DNA from: Bradyrhizobium sp. G127
GTDB lineage: Bacteria > Pseudomonadota > Alphaproteobacteria > Rhizobiales > Xanthobacteraceae
Reading direction: 5' to 3'
Length of the DNA: 64,000 nt
NCBI RefSeq assembly: GCF_021502575.1
Contig: NZ_JAKFGN010000001.1
Location: 186,001 to 250,000 of the forward strand
The position numbers were made by a program, and so were the translations under genes. The notes beneath the pieces were generated by a model. That model was not told the origin of the DNA, did no database searches, and was given only the letters and a program-made list of their open reading frames with translations. How positions within the stretch are numbered: position 1 is the stretch's first letter; every line of letters starts with the position of its first letter. This document shows, in pieces, positions 18,282-28,198 of the stretch.

Positions 18282-18962
18282 TCAGGCCGGCAAAACCAGC
18301 TCCCAGACGGCGGTTTGCTTGATCTCGGTGTCTTCAAGATCACGGGTCACCGGGACGCTGTAATCCGCAATCCGGCGCAATTTGTCCCGGGGCAGGTAAC
18401 TCCGGCCCGGATCGCCGATCAGCACCATTTTGCCCCGCGCCGCGTGGCCGTGAAGAAAATCGAAAGCCTGTTGCGCGGTGTCGCGCTCATAGAAAATATC
18501 GCCGGCCAGAATGACATCCCAGCGGCTGTCGTCCGGCGCGGCGAGCAGATCGTCCTGACATGTCGTGAGCATGACACCGTTTTCCACTGCGTTGAGCGTG
18601 GACGCGGCGCAGGCGAAGGCGTCGATGTCGGCGACGGTCACCGTTGCGGCGCCGGCCTTCATGGCGGCAATGCCCACAAGACCCGAGCCGCTGGCGAGAT
18701 CAAGCACCGTTTTGCCGCGCACGATTTCGGGATGATCGAGGATGTGGCGGGCCAGCGCCTGGCCGCCGGCCCAAGCGAAGGCCCAAAACGGCGGCGGCAG
18801 GCCGGCTTCGCCCAGTTCTTCCTCGGTCTTATGCCACAGAGGCACAGCTTCGTCCGCGACGAAGATCGCAATTTCGGGGGCGAGCGGCACCGCGCGCAGC
18901 CGCGTGTTGGCGCGAATGAAGGCGTCCTTGTCGGCGATGGGTGATTGTTCGAGCGCCATCAT
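18282..18962 (-). CDS. Class I SAM-dependent methyltransferase, COG3897 type
   Basis: A 226-residue methyltransferase. The SAM loop VLDLASGSGLVGIAAM is near residue 95, the acidic loop TVADIDAFA follows, and the DVILAGDIFYERD motif IV is near 155. This arrangement is that of proteins annotated as predicted nicotinamide N-methylases, which include lysine methyltransferases of the electron transfer flavoprotein beta subunit. A protein-lysine target is therefore possible. Two adjacent ATG codons make the start uncertain by one residue. It precedes acsA on the same strand but with a 168-nt gap. Confidence 0.8.
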   Translation of the reverse strand: MMALEQSPIADKDAFIRANTRLRAVPLAPEIAIFVADEAVPLWHKTEEELGEAGLPPPFWAFAWAGGQALARHILDHPEIVRGKTVLDLASGSGLVGIAAMKAGAATVTVADIDAFACAASTLNAVENGVMLTTCQDDLLAAPDDSRWDVILAGDIFYERDTAQQAFDFLHGHAARGKMVLIGDPGRSYLPRDKLRRIADYSVPVTRDLEDTEIKQTAVWELVLPA

Positions 18963-18969
18963 CTCTCCG

Positions 18970-19090
18970 GGTCGTCCCGGTGCAGGCCGGGACCCATACT
19001 CCCTGGACCGTCGTTAAGTCCTGATCGTCGAGCATCGCCATTCAAAGCGAACGCGGTGGTTATGGGTTCCGGCCTGCGCCGGGATGACGA
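18970..19090. repeat. Intergenic palindrome, GTCCCGGTGCAGGCCGGGAC type
   Basis: The left arm (GTCGTCCCGGTGCAGGCCGG, then GACCCATA) and the right arm (TATGGGTTCCGGCCTGCGCCGGGATGAC, read 19063-19088) are inverted repeats with small mismatches. It is a single copy in this window and of a type widespread in Nitrobacteraceae intergenic regions. Confidence 0.7.
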
Positions 19091-19099
19091 GAGTCAGGT

Positions 19100-19513
19100 T
19101 CATACCCCGCCCAGCTTGCAGACCAGCTTCCATTCGTCCGGCTTCACGCTCTGCACCGACAGCCGCGATTGCTTGAGCAGCTCCATCTCCGCCAGTTTCG
19201 GTTCGGCCTTCACCGCAACGAGCGTCACCGGCTTTTTCAGCGGTTTGTCAGCAGCGATGTCGACGCAGACGAATTTTTCGGTCTTGTCGGTCGGATCGGG
19301 ATAGTGCTCCTTCACGATCGCGGCGATGCCGACGATCTCCTTGCCTTCGTTGGAGTGATAGAAGAAGGCGCGGTCGCCCTTCTTCATCTTCATCATGTTG
19401 AGCTTGGCGGTGTGGTTGCGTACGCCGGTCCAGGCTTCGCCCTCGGCGCCTTTCGCGACCTGCTGATCCCACGACCACACCGAGGGTTCGGATTTTACCA
19501 GCCAGTAAGCCAT
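19100..19513 (-). CDS. EVE domain protein (THYN1-like)
   Basis: A 137-residue single EVE domain, a PUA-like fold that in other proteins binds modified bases (5-methyl- or hydroxymethylcytosine) in DNA or modified RNA. The signature N-terminus MAYWLVKSEPSVWSWDQ and the conserved WTGVRNHTAKLNMM, FFYHSNEGKEIVGIA and PDEW near the end cover the whole chain. It sits 12 nt downstream of gpsA in the same orientation, after tsaD and gpsA. Such lone EVE proteins are housekeeping-like in alphaproteobacteria, and their ligand is unknown. Confidence 0.92.
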   Translation of the reverse strand: MAYWLVKSEPSVWSWDQQVAKGAEGEAWTGVRNHTAKLNMMKMKKGDRAFFYHSNEGKEIVGIAAIVKEHYPDPTDKTEKFVCVDIAADKPLKKPVTLVAVKAEPKLAEMELLKQSRLSVQSVKPDEWKLVCKLGGV

Positions 19514-19525
19514 CGTCGGTCCTCT

Positions 19526-20506
19526 TTATCCTTCGGCCCGGAACGGCCGGGTCAGCAGCGCCTCGATCGCGGCATCGATGGTCATCGCGCCACCAAGCAC
19601 CGCCGCCACCGCATTCGCGACCGGCATCTCGACATTCTTTTCATTGGCGAGTTCGATCAGCACCGGCGCGGTGAATTCGCCCTCGACCAATTTGTCACGC
19701 GGCGGTGTCTCGCCACGCGCAAGCGCAACGCCGTGGGAAAAGTTGCGCGACTGCGGACTCGAACAAGACAGCAGCAAGTCGCCGAGGCCCGACAGGCCCG
19801 CGATGGTTTCCGGCTTCGCGCCGCAGGCTACGCCGAGCCGCATCAGTTCGGCGAAGCCGCGCGTGGTCAGCGCCGCCAGCGCCGATGCGCCGAGCTTTCG
19901 GCCCGCGACGATGCCTGCTGCGATCGCCAGCACGTTCTTCGCCGCGCCGCCAATTTCGACGCCGCGCACGTCGGTCGAGTGATAAGGCCGGAATGTCGCC
20001 GAGCCGAGCGCCTGGACCAGCGCCTTTGCCAGCGTCTCGTCGCGAGTGGCAAGCGTGACGGCGGTCGGCAATCCGCGCGCGACATCGATGTCGAAGCTTG
20101 GCCCCGACAGGATCGCGGGCACGGCATTCGGCACCACGTCTGTGACGATCTCCGTCATGAATTTGTGTGAACCGCGCTCGATGCCTTTGGCGCAGACGAT
20201 AACCGGTGTGCCGGGTGCCAGATGCGGCGCAAGCGCCATCGCGGCCTGCCGCAGACTCTGCGCGGGCGTCACCAGCAGCACGGCAGAAGTCTTGCCCGCC
20301 TGCGCAAGATCGCTGCTGACGGTGATCGTGGCCGCGAGCCGGATGCCGGGCAGTTTCGGATTCTCGCGCGTCCGCGAAATGGTGTCCGCGATAGCTGGAT
20401 CACGCGCGCAGAGAATGACGTCGCATCCGGCGCGCGATGCCGCGTTCGCAAGCGCCGTGCCCCATGCACCGGCGCCGACAATGGAAATGGCTTGATAAGA
20501 ACTCAT
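19526..20506 (-). CDS. gpsA: Glycerol-3-phosphate dehydrogenase [NAD(P)+]
   Basis: A 326-residue cytosolic enzyme reducing dihydroxyacetone phosphate to sn-glycerol 3-phosphate for phospholipid synthesis. The NAD-binding [12 protein letters not shown] is near residue 11, the substrate Lys region ICAKGIE near 110, and the catalytic helical motif [15 protein letters not shown] near 185. Length is standard. It begins 2 nt after the tsaD stop, so tsaD, gpsA and the EVE gene look like one transcript. Confidence 0.96.
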   Translation of the reverse strand: MSSYQAISIVGAGAWGTALANAASRAGCDVILCARDPAIADTISRTRENPKLPGIRLAATITVSSDLAQAGKTSAVLLVTPAQSLRQAAMALAPHLAPGTPVIVCAKGIERGSHKFMTEIVTDVVPNAVPAILSGPSFDIDVARGLPTAVTLATRDETLAKALVQALGSATFRPYHSTDVRGVEIGGAAKNVLAIAAGIVAGRKLGASALAALTTRGFAELMRLGVACGAKPETIAGLSGLGDLLLSCSSPQSRNFSHGVALARGETPPRDKLVEGEFTAPVLIELANEKNVEMPVANAVAAVLGGAMTIDAAIEALLTRPFRAEG

Positions 20507-20508
20507 AG

Positions 20509-21600
20509 TCAGTGCCGCGCGCGGGTGTTGGCGAACTTCGCCGGCGTCGATGCGGTCTCGTCGAGCCGCCAGCGCGCGCGGGGCGCCGTTTCCATTTCGT
20601 CCACCATCTTGAGCGCAAGCCGCTCCGCGCCGGCCCAGGCGATCATCGCGCCATTGTCTGTGCAGAGCGCGGGTGGCGGAATGATCAGCATGGTCTGGGC
20701 GCGGGCCGCGATGTCGTGCAGCGCGCCGCGGATCGCGTGATTGGACGCGACGCCGCCGGCTGCGACCAGCGCGCGCGGCGGGCCGAACTGTTCGTGGAAT
20801 AATCGCAGGCCGACGCTGATCCGGTCCGCGGTGAGATCAAGCACTGCGGCCTGAAAGCCGGCGCACAGGTCTGCTACGTCCTGCGGCTCGAGCGGCGCAA
20901 GGCGCGCGACTTCGTTGCGAACGGCGGTCTTCAATCCGGACAGCGAGAAATTCGCATCGGGTCGCCCGACCATTGGACGCGGAAACTGAAAGCGCGCCGG
21001 GTCGCCATGCGCCGCCGCTTGCTCGACCTGCGGTCCGCCGGGATAGGGCAGGTCCAGCATCTTCGCGACCTTGTCGAACGCCTCTCCCATCGCGTCATCC
21101 ACCGTGGTGCCGAGCCGGACATACTTTCCGACGCCCAAGACCGCGACGATCTGGGTGTGGCCGCCCGAGGCGAGAAAGAGACAATAGGGGAATGCCAGCG
21201 CCACGGTGAGACGCGGCGTCAGTGCATGGGCTTCCAGATGATTGACCGCGATCAATGGCGTGTTGTGGACCAGCGCGATCGCCTTCGCCGTGGTGAGGCC
21301 GACGATCACGCCGCCGATCAGGCCCGGGCCTGCGGCTGCGGCCACGGCGCTGAGATCGCCGAAGCCGACATTCGCTTCTTTCATCGCCGCGCGGATGATA
21401 CTGTCGAGCGTGTCGACATGGGCGCGCGCCGCGATCTCGGGCACCACACCGCCGAACGGCGCGTGCTCCTCGATCTGCGAGCGCACGATGTTCGACAGAA
21501 TCCGCCCGGAGCCGTCGCGCTGCCGCTCGATTACGGCGGCTGCGGTCTCGTCGCAGGTGGTCTCGATGCCCAGCACCAGTGTCGGCTTGCCCAATGCCAC
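20509..21600 (-). CDS. tsaD: tRNA N6-adenosine threonylcarbamoyltransferase
   Basis: A 363-residue ASKHA-fold enzyme that transfers the threonylcarbamoyl group onto A37 of tRNAs reading ANN codons. It shows [12 protein letters not shown] near residue 13, the metal-binding NHLEAH near 120, [10 protein letters not shown] near 140 and GGVASN near 285. GTG at 21600 has AGGAAC upstream at proper spacing and matches the family start; the frame continues to 21654. It is the first gene of the tsaD-gpsA-EVE run and divergent from hemD. Confidence 0.95.
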   Translation of the reverse strand: MALGKPTLVLGIETTCDETAAAVIERQRDGSGRILSNIVRSQIEEHAPFGGVVPEIAARAHVDTLDSIIRAAMKEANVGFGDLSAVAAAAGPGLIGGVIVGLTTAKAIALVHNTPLIAVNHLEAHALTPRLTVALAFPYCLFLASGGHTQIVAVLGVGKYVRLGTTVDDAMGEAFDKVAKMLDLPYPGGPQVEQAAAHGDPARFQFPRPMVGRPDANFSLSGLKTAVRNEVARLAPLEPQDVADLCAGFQAAVLDLTADRISVGLRLFHEQFGPPRALVAAGGVASNHAIRGALHDIAARAQTMLIIPPPALCTDNGAMIAWAGAERLALKMVDEMETAPRARWRLDETASTPAKFANTRARH

Positions 21601-21717
21601 AATTGTTCCTGTGTTCGCTCGCCCTCCAATTGCGCACCGGAGGCGGTTATTCAACCGGTTCTTAACGCCAAATTGCGAAATGAGCTATCCTTAGCTGTCC
21701 CCCGTGGAGCCTCTTGT

Positions 21718-22470
21718 ATGGCCATTCTCGTGACCCGTCCGGCGCCCGACAACAAGAGGACGGCGGCGGCCCTGCGCGCGCGGGGATATACCGCGCTGCT
21801 GTCGCCCATGATGCGCTATGAGGCGATTCCTTTTCACGATGAAGACGACGCGGCTTATGACGGCGTTGTCATCACTAGCGCCAACGCCATCCGCGCCATC
21901 GAGAGCCATCCGTCCCGGACGCGTCTGTTCGGGCTGCGTGCATTTGCGGTCGGTGAGCAAACCGCCGAGGCCGCGCGCAACGCCGGTTTCGGCGATGTGG
22001 TTAGCGCAAAGGCCGGCGCGCGCGCGCTGGGCGATCTCATTGTCAAGAATGCTGCGGCGGGACGCCTCAAGAAGAACGCGACTCTGTGTTATCTCGCGGG
22101 CGCTGATCTGGCGCACGATCTCGCCGCCGATCTTGGCGCGCGCGGCTTCACGGTGGTGACGCATACGACTTACAGGATGGTGCCGGTGGCGGGATTTCCT
22201 GCCGGAATCAGCGATGCCTTTCGCGACGGCGGCATCGACGCGGTGCTGCATTATTCACGGCGTAGCGCACGCGCATTTCTGGATGCTGCGCGGGCCGACG
22301 GAATCGAGATTTCGGCCTTGGCTTTGCCGCAATGTTGCATCTCCGATGCGGTCGCGGGACTCCTGCGCGAGGCGGGCGCGATGCAGGTCGCTGCGGCGCG
22401 CACGCCGGACGAGGCCGCAGTGTTTGAAGTGCTGGACAGGACGATCAAACCGGCGTCCAAGGAGACATAA
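21718..22470 (+). CDS. hemD: Uroporphyrinogen-III synthase
   Basis: A 250-residue HemD that closes hydroxymethylbilane with inversion of ring D. The two-lobed fold is marked by MAILVTRPAPDN at the start, DGVVITSANAIRAI near residue 50, the FAVGEQTAEAARNAGF segment and LHYSRRSARAF in the C-terminal lobe. It heads a plus-strand run with the Mic60-like gene and hemY. No hemC is found upstream: only 117 nt separate hemD from divergent tsaD, whereas hemC often precedes hemD. Confidence 0.9.
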   Translation: MAILVTRPAPDNKRTAAALRARGYTALLSPMMRYEAIPFHDEDDAAYDGVVITSANAIRAIESHPSRTRLFGLRAFAVGEQTAEAARNAGFGDVVSAKAGARALGDLIVKNAAAGRLKKNATLCYLAGADLAHDLAADLGARGFTVVTHTTYRMVPVAGFPAGISDAFRDGGIDAVLHYSRRSARAFLDAARADGIEISALALPQCCISDAVAGLLREAGAMQVAAARTPDEAAVFEVLDRTIKPASKET

Positions 22471-22550
22471 AGCAAATCGCGTTCGCAGAATCTCCTGCCG
22501 GAATCTGCTAAGCTGACACGGCGGGAGCGGGTTCCCCATGGGCACTTTCA

Positions 22551-23768
22551 ATGGAAGATGACAAGGACAAGACCGGCGCGTTGCCAGGCGGCGATTCCGG
22601 CAAGCGGACGCCGCCGACCATCGATCTTGCGGCGTCGGATGTGACCGAAAGTCCACGCGCGCCGGATGCGCAAGACACAGCCGCGGACGAGCCCGGCTCG
22701 ACGGCTGAATCTCCCGCCGAAGCTGCATCGGAGCCGCAGGCATCATCGCCGCAGATGTCGCGAACATCGTCCGTGCTGGTCACTGCCCTCACCGGTGGCA
22801 TCGCCGCCGTGCTCGTGATCGGCGCAGCGACGTTTGCGGGCTGGCCGAAACTTCCCGCGCCGGAATCGACCGCACCGCTTGCGGACAACATTGCATCGAA
22901 CAAGGCGGAGATCGCAGCGCTCGGTGCGCGCGTCGCGAAGGTCGAAACCGAATCTGCGAAGCCTGCGCCGCGGCCCGTAGCCGATCCTGCGCTGGTGACA
23001 CGCATTGATGCCCTCGAGAAATCTATGGCATCGCTCCGCAGCGATCTCGCCGCCGTTCGCGCGCAAGGCGACAAGACAGTGGCCGCGCTGAGCGAGATCA
23101 AATCTGCTTCGCCCCAAGTCGCAACCGGCGCGACGCAAGCCGCGCCATCGGTTGATGTGTCGGCCATCGAGGAGAGAATTGCTAGGATCGAGCGCGCCAC
23201 TGCCGCGCTCAATGCCGCGGCTGCAGCGCCTCCTCAACCGCCGGTCGAAGATCCGAATGTGCGCAGGCTGGACGCACTCATCAATCTCGACAAGGCCATG
23301 CGTCATGACGCGCCTTATGCCACTGCGCTGGCTGCCGCGCGTTCTGTCGTCGGTGATGCCGATGTGCTGAAGCCGCTCGATCCTTTCGCGCATACGGGCA
23401 TTCCCGGCGTCGATGCGCTGTGCAAGGAATTGCTTGCGCTATTGCCGCAGCTCGCGCCGAAACCCGGGACGCAGCCTGCGCCATCCGGCGTCGTCGAGCG
23501 CCTTCAGCAAAGTCTCGCAAAGCTGGTGCGCATTCAGCGCACCGACGCGCCGCCCAGCGGTTCGGCCGGCATTATCGCGCGTGCAACTGCCGCCGCGCAG
23601 CGCAATGATCTGAACGAGGCGAAGCGGGAACTGCTGCAGTTGCCGCCATCGGAGCGCGTCCTGGCGCGGCCATGGATCGCGAAGGTCGATGCGCGCGATA
23701 AGGCGCTGGCGGCGTCTGAGCAGTTTACGATGGACACACTGACTGCGATCTCAAGACGGGCGCGATAG
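22551..23768 (+). CDS. Mic60/mitofilin-like inner membrane protein (COG4223)
   Basis: A 405-residue bitopic protein with an acidic, Pro-rich cytosolic N-terminus (about 1-75), one membrane span near residues 76-98 (SVLVTALTGGIAAVLVIGAA), a long coiled-coil region (about 115-230) and a helical C-terminal mitofilin-like domain. Alphaproteobacterial homologues shape intracytoplasmic membranes and are considered ancestors of mitochondrial MICOS. Linkage to hemD and hemY is a conserved feature of the group and is seen here with short gaps (80 and 8 nt). Confidence 0.88.
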   Translation: MEDDKDKTGALPGGDSGKRTPPTIDLAASDVTESPRAPDAQDTAADEPGSTAESPAEAASEPQASSPQMSRTSSVLVTALTGGIAAVLVIGAATFAGWPKLPAPESTAPLADNIASNKAEIAALGARVAKVETESAKPAPRPVADPALVTRIDALEKSMASLRSDLAAVRAQGDKTVAALSEIKSASPQVATGATQAAPSVDVSAIEERIARIERATAALNAAAAAPPQPPVEDPNVRRLDALINLDKAMRHDAPYATALAAARSVVGDADVLKPLDPFAHTGIPGVDALCKELLALLPQLAPKPGTQPAPSGVVERLQQSLAKLVRIQRTDAPPSGSAGIIARATAAAQRNDLNEAKRELLQLPPSERVLARPWIAKVDARDKALAASEQFTMDTLTAISRRAR

Positions 23769-23776
23769 GCCATTTC

Positions 23777-25474
23777 ATGATTCGCATCATCCTCTTTCTG
23801 TTTCTGGTCGGTATCGTCGCGCTGGGCGCCGCCGTGATTGCCGATCAGACCGGCGATGTCACGCTGACATGGAGCACATGGCGCATCGAGACCTCTCTGC
23901 CGGTGCTGGTGCTGGCGTTTGCGGTGGCCGTGCTTGCTGCGATGCTGGTGTGGGCGGTCATCCGCAGCGCGCTGAACACGCCCGAGCGGGTTCGGAGGCT
24001 GCGCCGCGACCGCCGCCAGAGGAAGGGGCGTCACGCGATCACGCAGGGTCTGCTTGCGGTCGGCACCGGCGATCATTTTGCTGCCCGCCGCCATGCCGAT
24101 GTCGCCAGGCGTCTCGCGCATCAGGACCCGCTGGCGATGCTGCTGCATGCGCAGAGCGCGCAGCTTCACGGCGATCGCGAAGGCGCCCAGCGCGCGTTTC
24201 ATGCAATGGCAGAGCGCAAGGACACGCGGTTGCTCGGCCTGCGCGGCCTGTTCGTCGAGGCGCAGCGCCGCGACGATCTTCATGCCGCCGTGGCACTGGC
24301 GGAAGAGGCGCTGAAGACGGCGCCCGCATCTGCATGGGCATCGCAGGCCGTGCTCGGCTTTCGTTGCAGCCACGGCGACTGGGATGGCGCGCGGAAGATT
24401 CTCGAAAACAATCTGGCGGCGGGGCTGATCGATCCCGCGCCCTACAGGCGCCAGCGTGGCGTGCTGCTGACCGCGCGCGCTCTCGATCTTGAGACCGGTG
24501 ATCGCGACAGGGCACGCGCCAGCGCGATGGAGGCGGTGAAGTTCGCGCCGACGCTGGTGCCCGCCGCAACGCTGGCCGCAAAGTTTCTCAGCGAGAACAA
24601 CCAGACCCGCCGCGCCATGCAGGTGATCGAAGCCGCATGGACCGCGCAGCCGCATCCCGATCTTGCGGATGCTTATGCCCACGTGCGTCTCGGCGATTCC
24701 GCGCTCAATCGTCTCGGACGTGTCGAGAAGCTTGCGGCGAGGTCGCCGGGCCATGTCGAAGGCGCGCTTGCGGTTGCGCGCGCCGCCATCGATGCCGGTG
24801 AATTTGTCCGCGCGCGTGAAGCGCTTGCGCCCTTCATTGAGTCGCCGACGCAGCGCGTCGCGATTCTGATGGCCGAGCTTGAGCGTGCCGAACACGGCGA
24901 CGGCGGCAACGCGCGCGGCTGGATGCTGCGCGCGGTTCATGCCGCGCTTGATCCGGCCTGGACCGCCGACGGCTATATTTCGGATCGCTGGCGGCCGGTG
25001 TCGCCGGTGACCGGACGGCTCGATGCGTTCCAGTGGCTGACGCCGGTGGCGTCGCTGCCGTCCGACAAGGCGCCGGTGCTCGACGCCGACATTTTGCACG
25101 AGGAGCCCGCGCCGCCTGCACGGCTGGAAGCGAATTCCGGTTCGACGCGGGCTGTGACATTGCCGTCGGCGCCGATTGCGCCGATTTCGTCGCAGGACAA
25201 CGAGCCTGCTCCATCCCCGGTAACACTGCCTCTGCCCGCGACGCCTGCGGCGGCGCCGGTTGTCGTCGAGACACCGCCACCTGTGTTCCGGCCGCGCCGT
25301 GACATTGAGAAGGCCGACACGTCCCGGACGGCGCCGGTGATTCCCATTGTCAGGGCCCCGGACGATCCAGGCGTCGCCGACGAGCGGCTGGACCGGGAAT
25401 TCGACGATCCGGAACAGCCGAAACAGACCAAAACGGGTGGCTGGAAGGGCTTTTTGTCCCGTCTTGTCAGTTGA
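23777..25474 (+). CDS. hemY: HemY N-terminal domain protein
   Basis: A 565-residue membrane protein with two N-terminal spans (residues about 2-20 and 40-65), the HemY_N signature between them (DQTGDVTLTWSTWRIET), then a TPR-like helical region (about 90-400) and a Pro-rich, low-complexity tail (about 430-540) typical of alphaproteobacterial HemY. The protein is named for its link with tetrapyrrole genes, but it is not an oxidase; a scaffold role in haem synthesis is assumed. It lies 8 nt after the Mic60-like gene, so the two are co-transcribed. Confidence 0.9.
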   Translation: MIRIILFLFLVGIVALGAAVIADQTGDVTLTWSTWRIETSLPVLVLAFAVAVLAAMLVWAVIRSALNTPERVRRLRRDRRQRKGRHAITQGLLAVGTGDHFAARRHADVARRLAHQDPLAMLLHAQSAQLHGDREGAQRAFHAMAERKDTRLLGLRGLFVEAQRRDDLHAAVALAEEALKTAPASAWASQAVLGFRCSHGDWDGARKILENNLAAGLIDPAPYRRQRGVLLTARALDLETGDRDRARASAMEAVKFAPTLVPAATLAAKFLSENNQTRRAMQVIEAAWTAQPHPDLADAYAHVRLGDSALNRLGRVEKLAARSPGHVEGALAVARAAIDAGEFVRAREALAPFIESPTQRVAILMAELERAEHGDGGNARGWMLRAVHAALDPAWTADGYISDRWRPVSPVTGRLDAFQWLTPVASLPSDKAPVLDADILHEEPAPPARLEANSGSTRAVTLPSAPIAPISSQDNEPAPSPVTLPLPATPAAAPVVVETPPPVFRPRRDIEKADTSRTAPVIPIVRAPDDPGVADERLDREFDDPEQPKQTKTGGWKGFLSRLVS

Positions 25475-25601
25475 TTAGGAGTTGGATGGCAGTGTTGCTG
25501 TCAGCCTGATAGCAGCCCGGAAAAGCACCCTGCCAACGCAGCCGATGTTGCAAAGCGGGGCCGCGGCCAGTATCAGGTGCGTATCGATTTTCCCGCGTTT
25601 C

Positions 25602-25677
25602 GCCGCCTTAGCTCAGCTGGTAGAGCACCTCATTCGTAATGAGGGGGTCGTAGGTTCGAATCCTATAGGCGGCACCA
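25602..25677 (+). tRNA. tRNA-Thr (anticodon CGU)
   Basis: A 76-nt cloverleaf with acceptor GCCGCCT/AGGCGGC, anticodon loop TTCGTAA inside the stem CCTCA/TGAGG and encoded CCA. Anticodon CGU reads ACG. Confidence 0.95.
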
Positions 25678-25729
25678 CGTTCTTCGGGTTCCCGAATCAC
25701 TTGGCATGATTCCGGACCGCATGCTGGCC

Positions 25730-26872
25730 TCAAATCGCCTCCAGATTGGCGGCAACTTCCTCGACCGACCATTTCCATCGCCCGCCGCCGGCGCGTTTCG
25801 CGGCATAGAGCGCGCGGTCCACCCTTTCGAGCAACTCGGGTACGGCATCCTCGGATGCACGGGGGTCGTCCTCGACCACTAAAATGCCGGCGCTTGCTCC
25901 GATCCGCACCGGCAGATCGGCGACCAGGAACGGCATCGACAGCGCCATCACTGCCTGCCGGGTCAGGGCCAGCGCGGCCTCATGTCCGGCTGCTCCGCTC
26001 TCGACGCGCCTTAGCAGCATGAATTCGTCGCCGCCAAAGCGGGCTGCAAGGCCGTCGTTGCCGATGCATTCGGCCAGCCGCCGGGCGACCTGCTGAAGCA
26101 GGTTGTCGCCCATGTGATGACCGAAGCGGTCGTTCACCGGTTTGAAATCATCGAGATCGATGGCGACGATCGCGATGGGTCCGTTGGCGTTGAGCAATGC
26201 GGACAGGAATGCGGCGCGATTCGGCAGTCCGGTAAGGAAATCCTGGCTGGCCTGACGCGCCAGCGCATGTTTCGCCTCCAGCCGGTCGATAAACGCGGTG
26301 CTGAGATGGTGCGACGCTTCGCGCAGCGTGATCCAGAACAACATCAGCATGACGGCGCCGATCTTGTAAGGCAGTTCCGGCCGCAGAAGGCCCGCGACGA
26401 CGGTCGGAGCCAGCAGCAGAGCCGCAGCCGTCAGCACGATCCACGGGCGAATCGCCGCGCGCGACACCATGCCGACGCAGTATGACATCGATAGTCCGAA
26501 CGCGATCCAGGCTCCGGGCGCGTCGCCCAGCCTCAGTGCGCGATACGACAGCAGTCCGAGAGCGACGGAGAACGCCGCAGCGCAGATGCCGTAGATCCGC
26601 TCCCAGATCACAACGTCACGGTCCGACAGATTGGGCGCATGGGCCTTGTAGCGGTAGAGGCTGGTCAGTCTCACGGTCGCGGTGACGAAGATCAGAAACG
26701 AGATGAGGGCGTAACCGGCATCGCCGCTCAGAATGGCGAGCGCCACCCCGCCGCAAACCGACGTGGCGCTGATCGCTATGACCTGCGGCAACGACGTGTA
26801 AAGCAGTTCGACCAGTTCCCGGCGAATGCCTGGATTTGGATGCGGAAAGCTGAAAAAGGCGGCCGGCTTCAT
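25730..26872 (-). CDS. Membrane diguanylate cyclase (GGDEF)
   Basis: A 380-residue protein with five or six N-terminal membrane spans (about residues 25-190) and a C-terminal GGDEF domain. The active-site loop RFGGDEFMLL is intact, and DFLTGLPNRAAF and DDFKPVNDRFGHHMGD are the expected metal and substrate motifs, so it should make cyclic di-GMP. No RxxD inhibitory site precedes the GGDEF loop. The membrane part has no named sensor domain. The start at MKPAAFF is preferred over 26923. It is convergent with the tRNA-Thr gene. Confidence 0.9.
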   Translation of the reverse strand: MKPAAFFSFPHPNPGIRRELVELLYTSLPQVIAISATSVCGGVALAILSGDAGYALISFLIFVTATVRLTSLYRYKAHAPNLSDRDVVIWERIYGICAAAFSVALGLLSYRALRLGDAPGAWIAFGLSMSYCVGMVSRAAIRPWIVLTAAALLLAPTVVAGLLRPELPYKIGAVMLMLFWITLREASHHLSTAFIDRLEAKHALARQASQDFLTGLPNRAAFLSALLNANGPIAIVAIDLDDFKPVNDRFGHHMGDNLLQQVARRLAECIGNDGLAARFGGDEFMLLRRVESGAAGHEAALALTRQAVMALSMPFLVADLPVRIGASAGILVVEDDPRASEDAVPELLERVDRALYAAKRAGGGRWKWSVEEVAANLEAI

Positions 26873-27088
26873 CGGCGCAAATTGACGTTGAATTCCTAAC
26901 AAGTGGTGGTGGCACGGCGTCAATTTGCAGGGTTTCCGGACAGCCTTAAGCGCGCGTCAATATCGGCGCGATTCCGCCAGAGCTTGCGCCCGTCTCCGGC
27001 CTGTGCCGGAATGGCGGCGACAAAAACAAGCGCGGTCAGGCAGTCGGCACGATTCGGCGTCATGGGCGCGCACCAAGGGAGAACGGCC

Positions 27089-28060
27089 ATGCGTTTTGTT
27101 GCCGCCGCGCTCGCGGCGCTCTATCTTGTCTTTCACAATATCCCGCCCGGCCAAGCCCAGGAGGCATGGCCGTCGCGCAACGTTACCATCATCGTGCCGT
27201 TCACCGCTGGCGGCACCGCCGACCTGTTTGCACGGCTGCTCGCGGGACATATGCAGCAGACCTTCGGCCAGTCGTTCGTTGTCGAGAATCGCGGTGGCGC
27301 GGGCGGCAACATCGGTGCGGCGGCGGTGGCGAAAGCGCCGAACGACGGCTACACCCTGCTGCTTGGCACTGTCTCGACCCATGCCATCAATCCGACGCTA
27401 TATGCGAACCTGACGTTCGACGCGGCGAAGGACTTCCAGCCGGTCTCGCTGATCGCGCGGCTGCCGAACATGCTGGTGGTGAAGAACTCGCTGCCGGTGA
27501 CCAGCGTCGCGGAGCTCGTGGCCTATGCCAAGTCCAATCCCGACAAGCTGAACTACGGCTCGTCGGGCGTCGGCACCTCGATCCATCTTGCGGCGGAGCT
27601 GTTCAAGATCGCGACCGGCACCAGGATGACCCATGTGCCGTATCGTTCATCCAACGAAATCATGCAGAATCTGACCGGCGGTCACATCGATCTTGCCTTC
27701 GACAATATCACGCTGGCGTGGCCGCAGGCGCGGGCCGGCACGGTACGGGCGCTCGGCGTGACCAGCCCGGAACGTTCGCCGACTGCGCCGGACGTGCCGC
27801 CGATCGCGGATACGCTGAAGGGTTTTGACGCGACATCCTGGCACGGACTGTTCGCGCCCGCCGGAACGCCGCGCCCTATCGTCGACAAGATGTCTGCGGA
27901 AGTGAAACGCATTCTCGGAATGCCGGATACCACCACTAAACTCACCGACATTGGCGCGGTGCCGTCCCCGATGACGCCGGACCAGTTCACGGCGTTCATT
28001 GCGGCGGAGCGGTCAAAATGGGCCGAGGTGGTCAAGGCCTCGGGCGCGACGGCGAATTGA
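27089..28060 (+). CDS. Bug-family (TctC-like) periplasmic binding protein
   Basis: A 323-residue solute receptor of the tripartite tricarboxylate transporter type. A signal peptide spans residues 1-25 (MRFVAAALAALYLVF, cleavage after GQAQ). The Bug fold shows WPSRNVTIIVPFTAGGTAD and the ligand loop VENRGGAGGNIGA near residue 70, which grips a carboxylate through water and main chain. AGGGAG stands about 8 nt before ATG at 27089. As for most Bug proteins of this group, no TctA/TctB membrane partners are adjacent, so the ligand (probably an organic acid) is unknown. Confidence 0.92.
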   Translation: MRFVAAALAALYLVFHNIPPGQAQEAWPSRNVTIIVPFTAGGTADLFARLLAGHMQQTFGQSFVVENRGGAGGNIGAAAVAKAPNDGYTLLLGTVSTHAINPTLYANLTFDAAKDFQPVSLIARLPNMLVVKNSLPVTSVAELVAYAKSNPDKLNYGSSGVGTSIHLAAELFKIATGTRMTHVPYRSSNEIMQNLTGGHIDLAFDNITLAWPQARAGTVRALGVTSPERSPTAPDVPPIADTLKGFDATSWHGLFAPAGTPRPIVDKMSAEVKRILGMPDTTTKLTDIGAVPSPMTPDQFTAFIAAERSKWAEVVKASGATAN

Positions 28061-28067
28061 TGTATTG

Positions 28068-28149
28068 TTATTGCGAGGAGCGGCAGCGACGAAGCATCCA
28101 GCTGTCTAATTGCGCAGCCCTGGATTGCTTCGCCGCGCGCGCAATGACG
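28068..28149. repeat. Dispersed ATTGCGAGGAGC / GCAATGACG element (copy 1)
   Basis: The left end ATTGCGAGGAG and GAAGCATCCAG are mirrored by CTGGATTGCTTC and GCGCGCAATGACG on the right. Partial relatives are at 37862-37935 and 45713-45750. Confidence 0.75.
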
Positions 28150-28198
28150 TGGGTGGTTGTTCCTGGAGCGGTAAACTCCAGTTTGGGTCCGAAGCGTT

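Noticed and set aside
21007-21717. N-terminal extension of the hemD frame back to 21007
   Set aside because: It lies antisense to tsaD and gives unrelated residues; HemD homology begins at the ATG at 21718.
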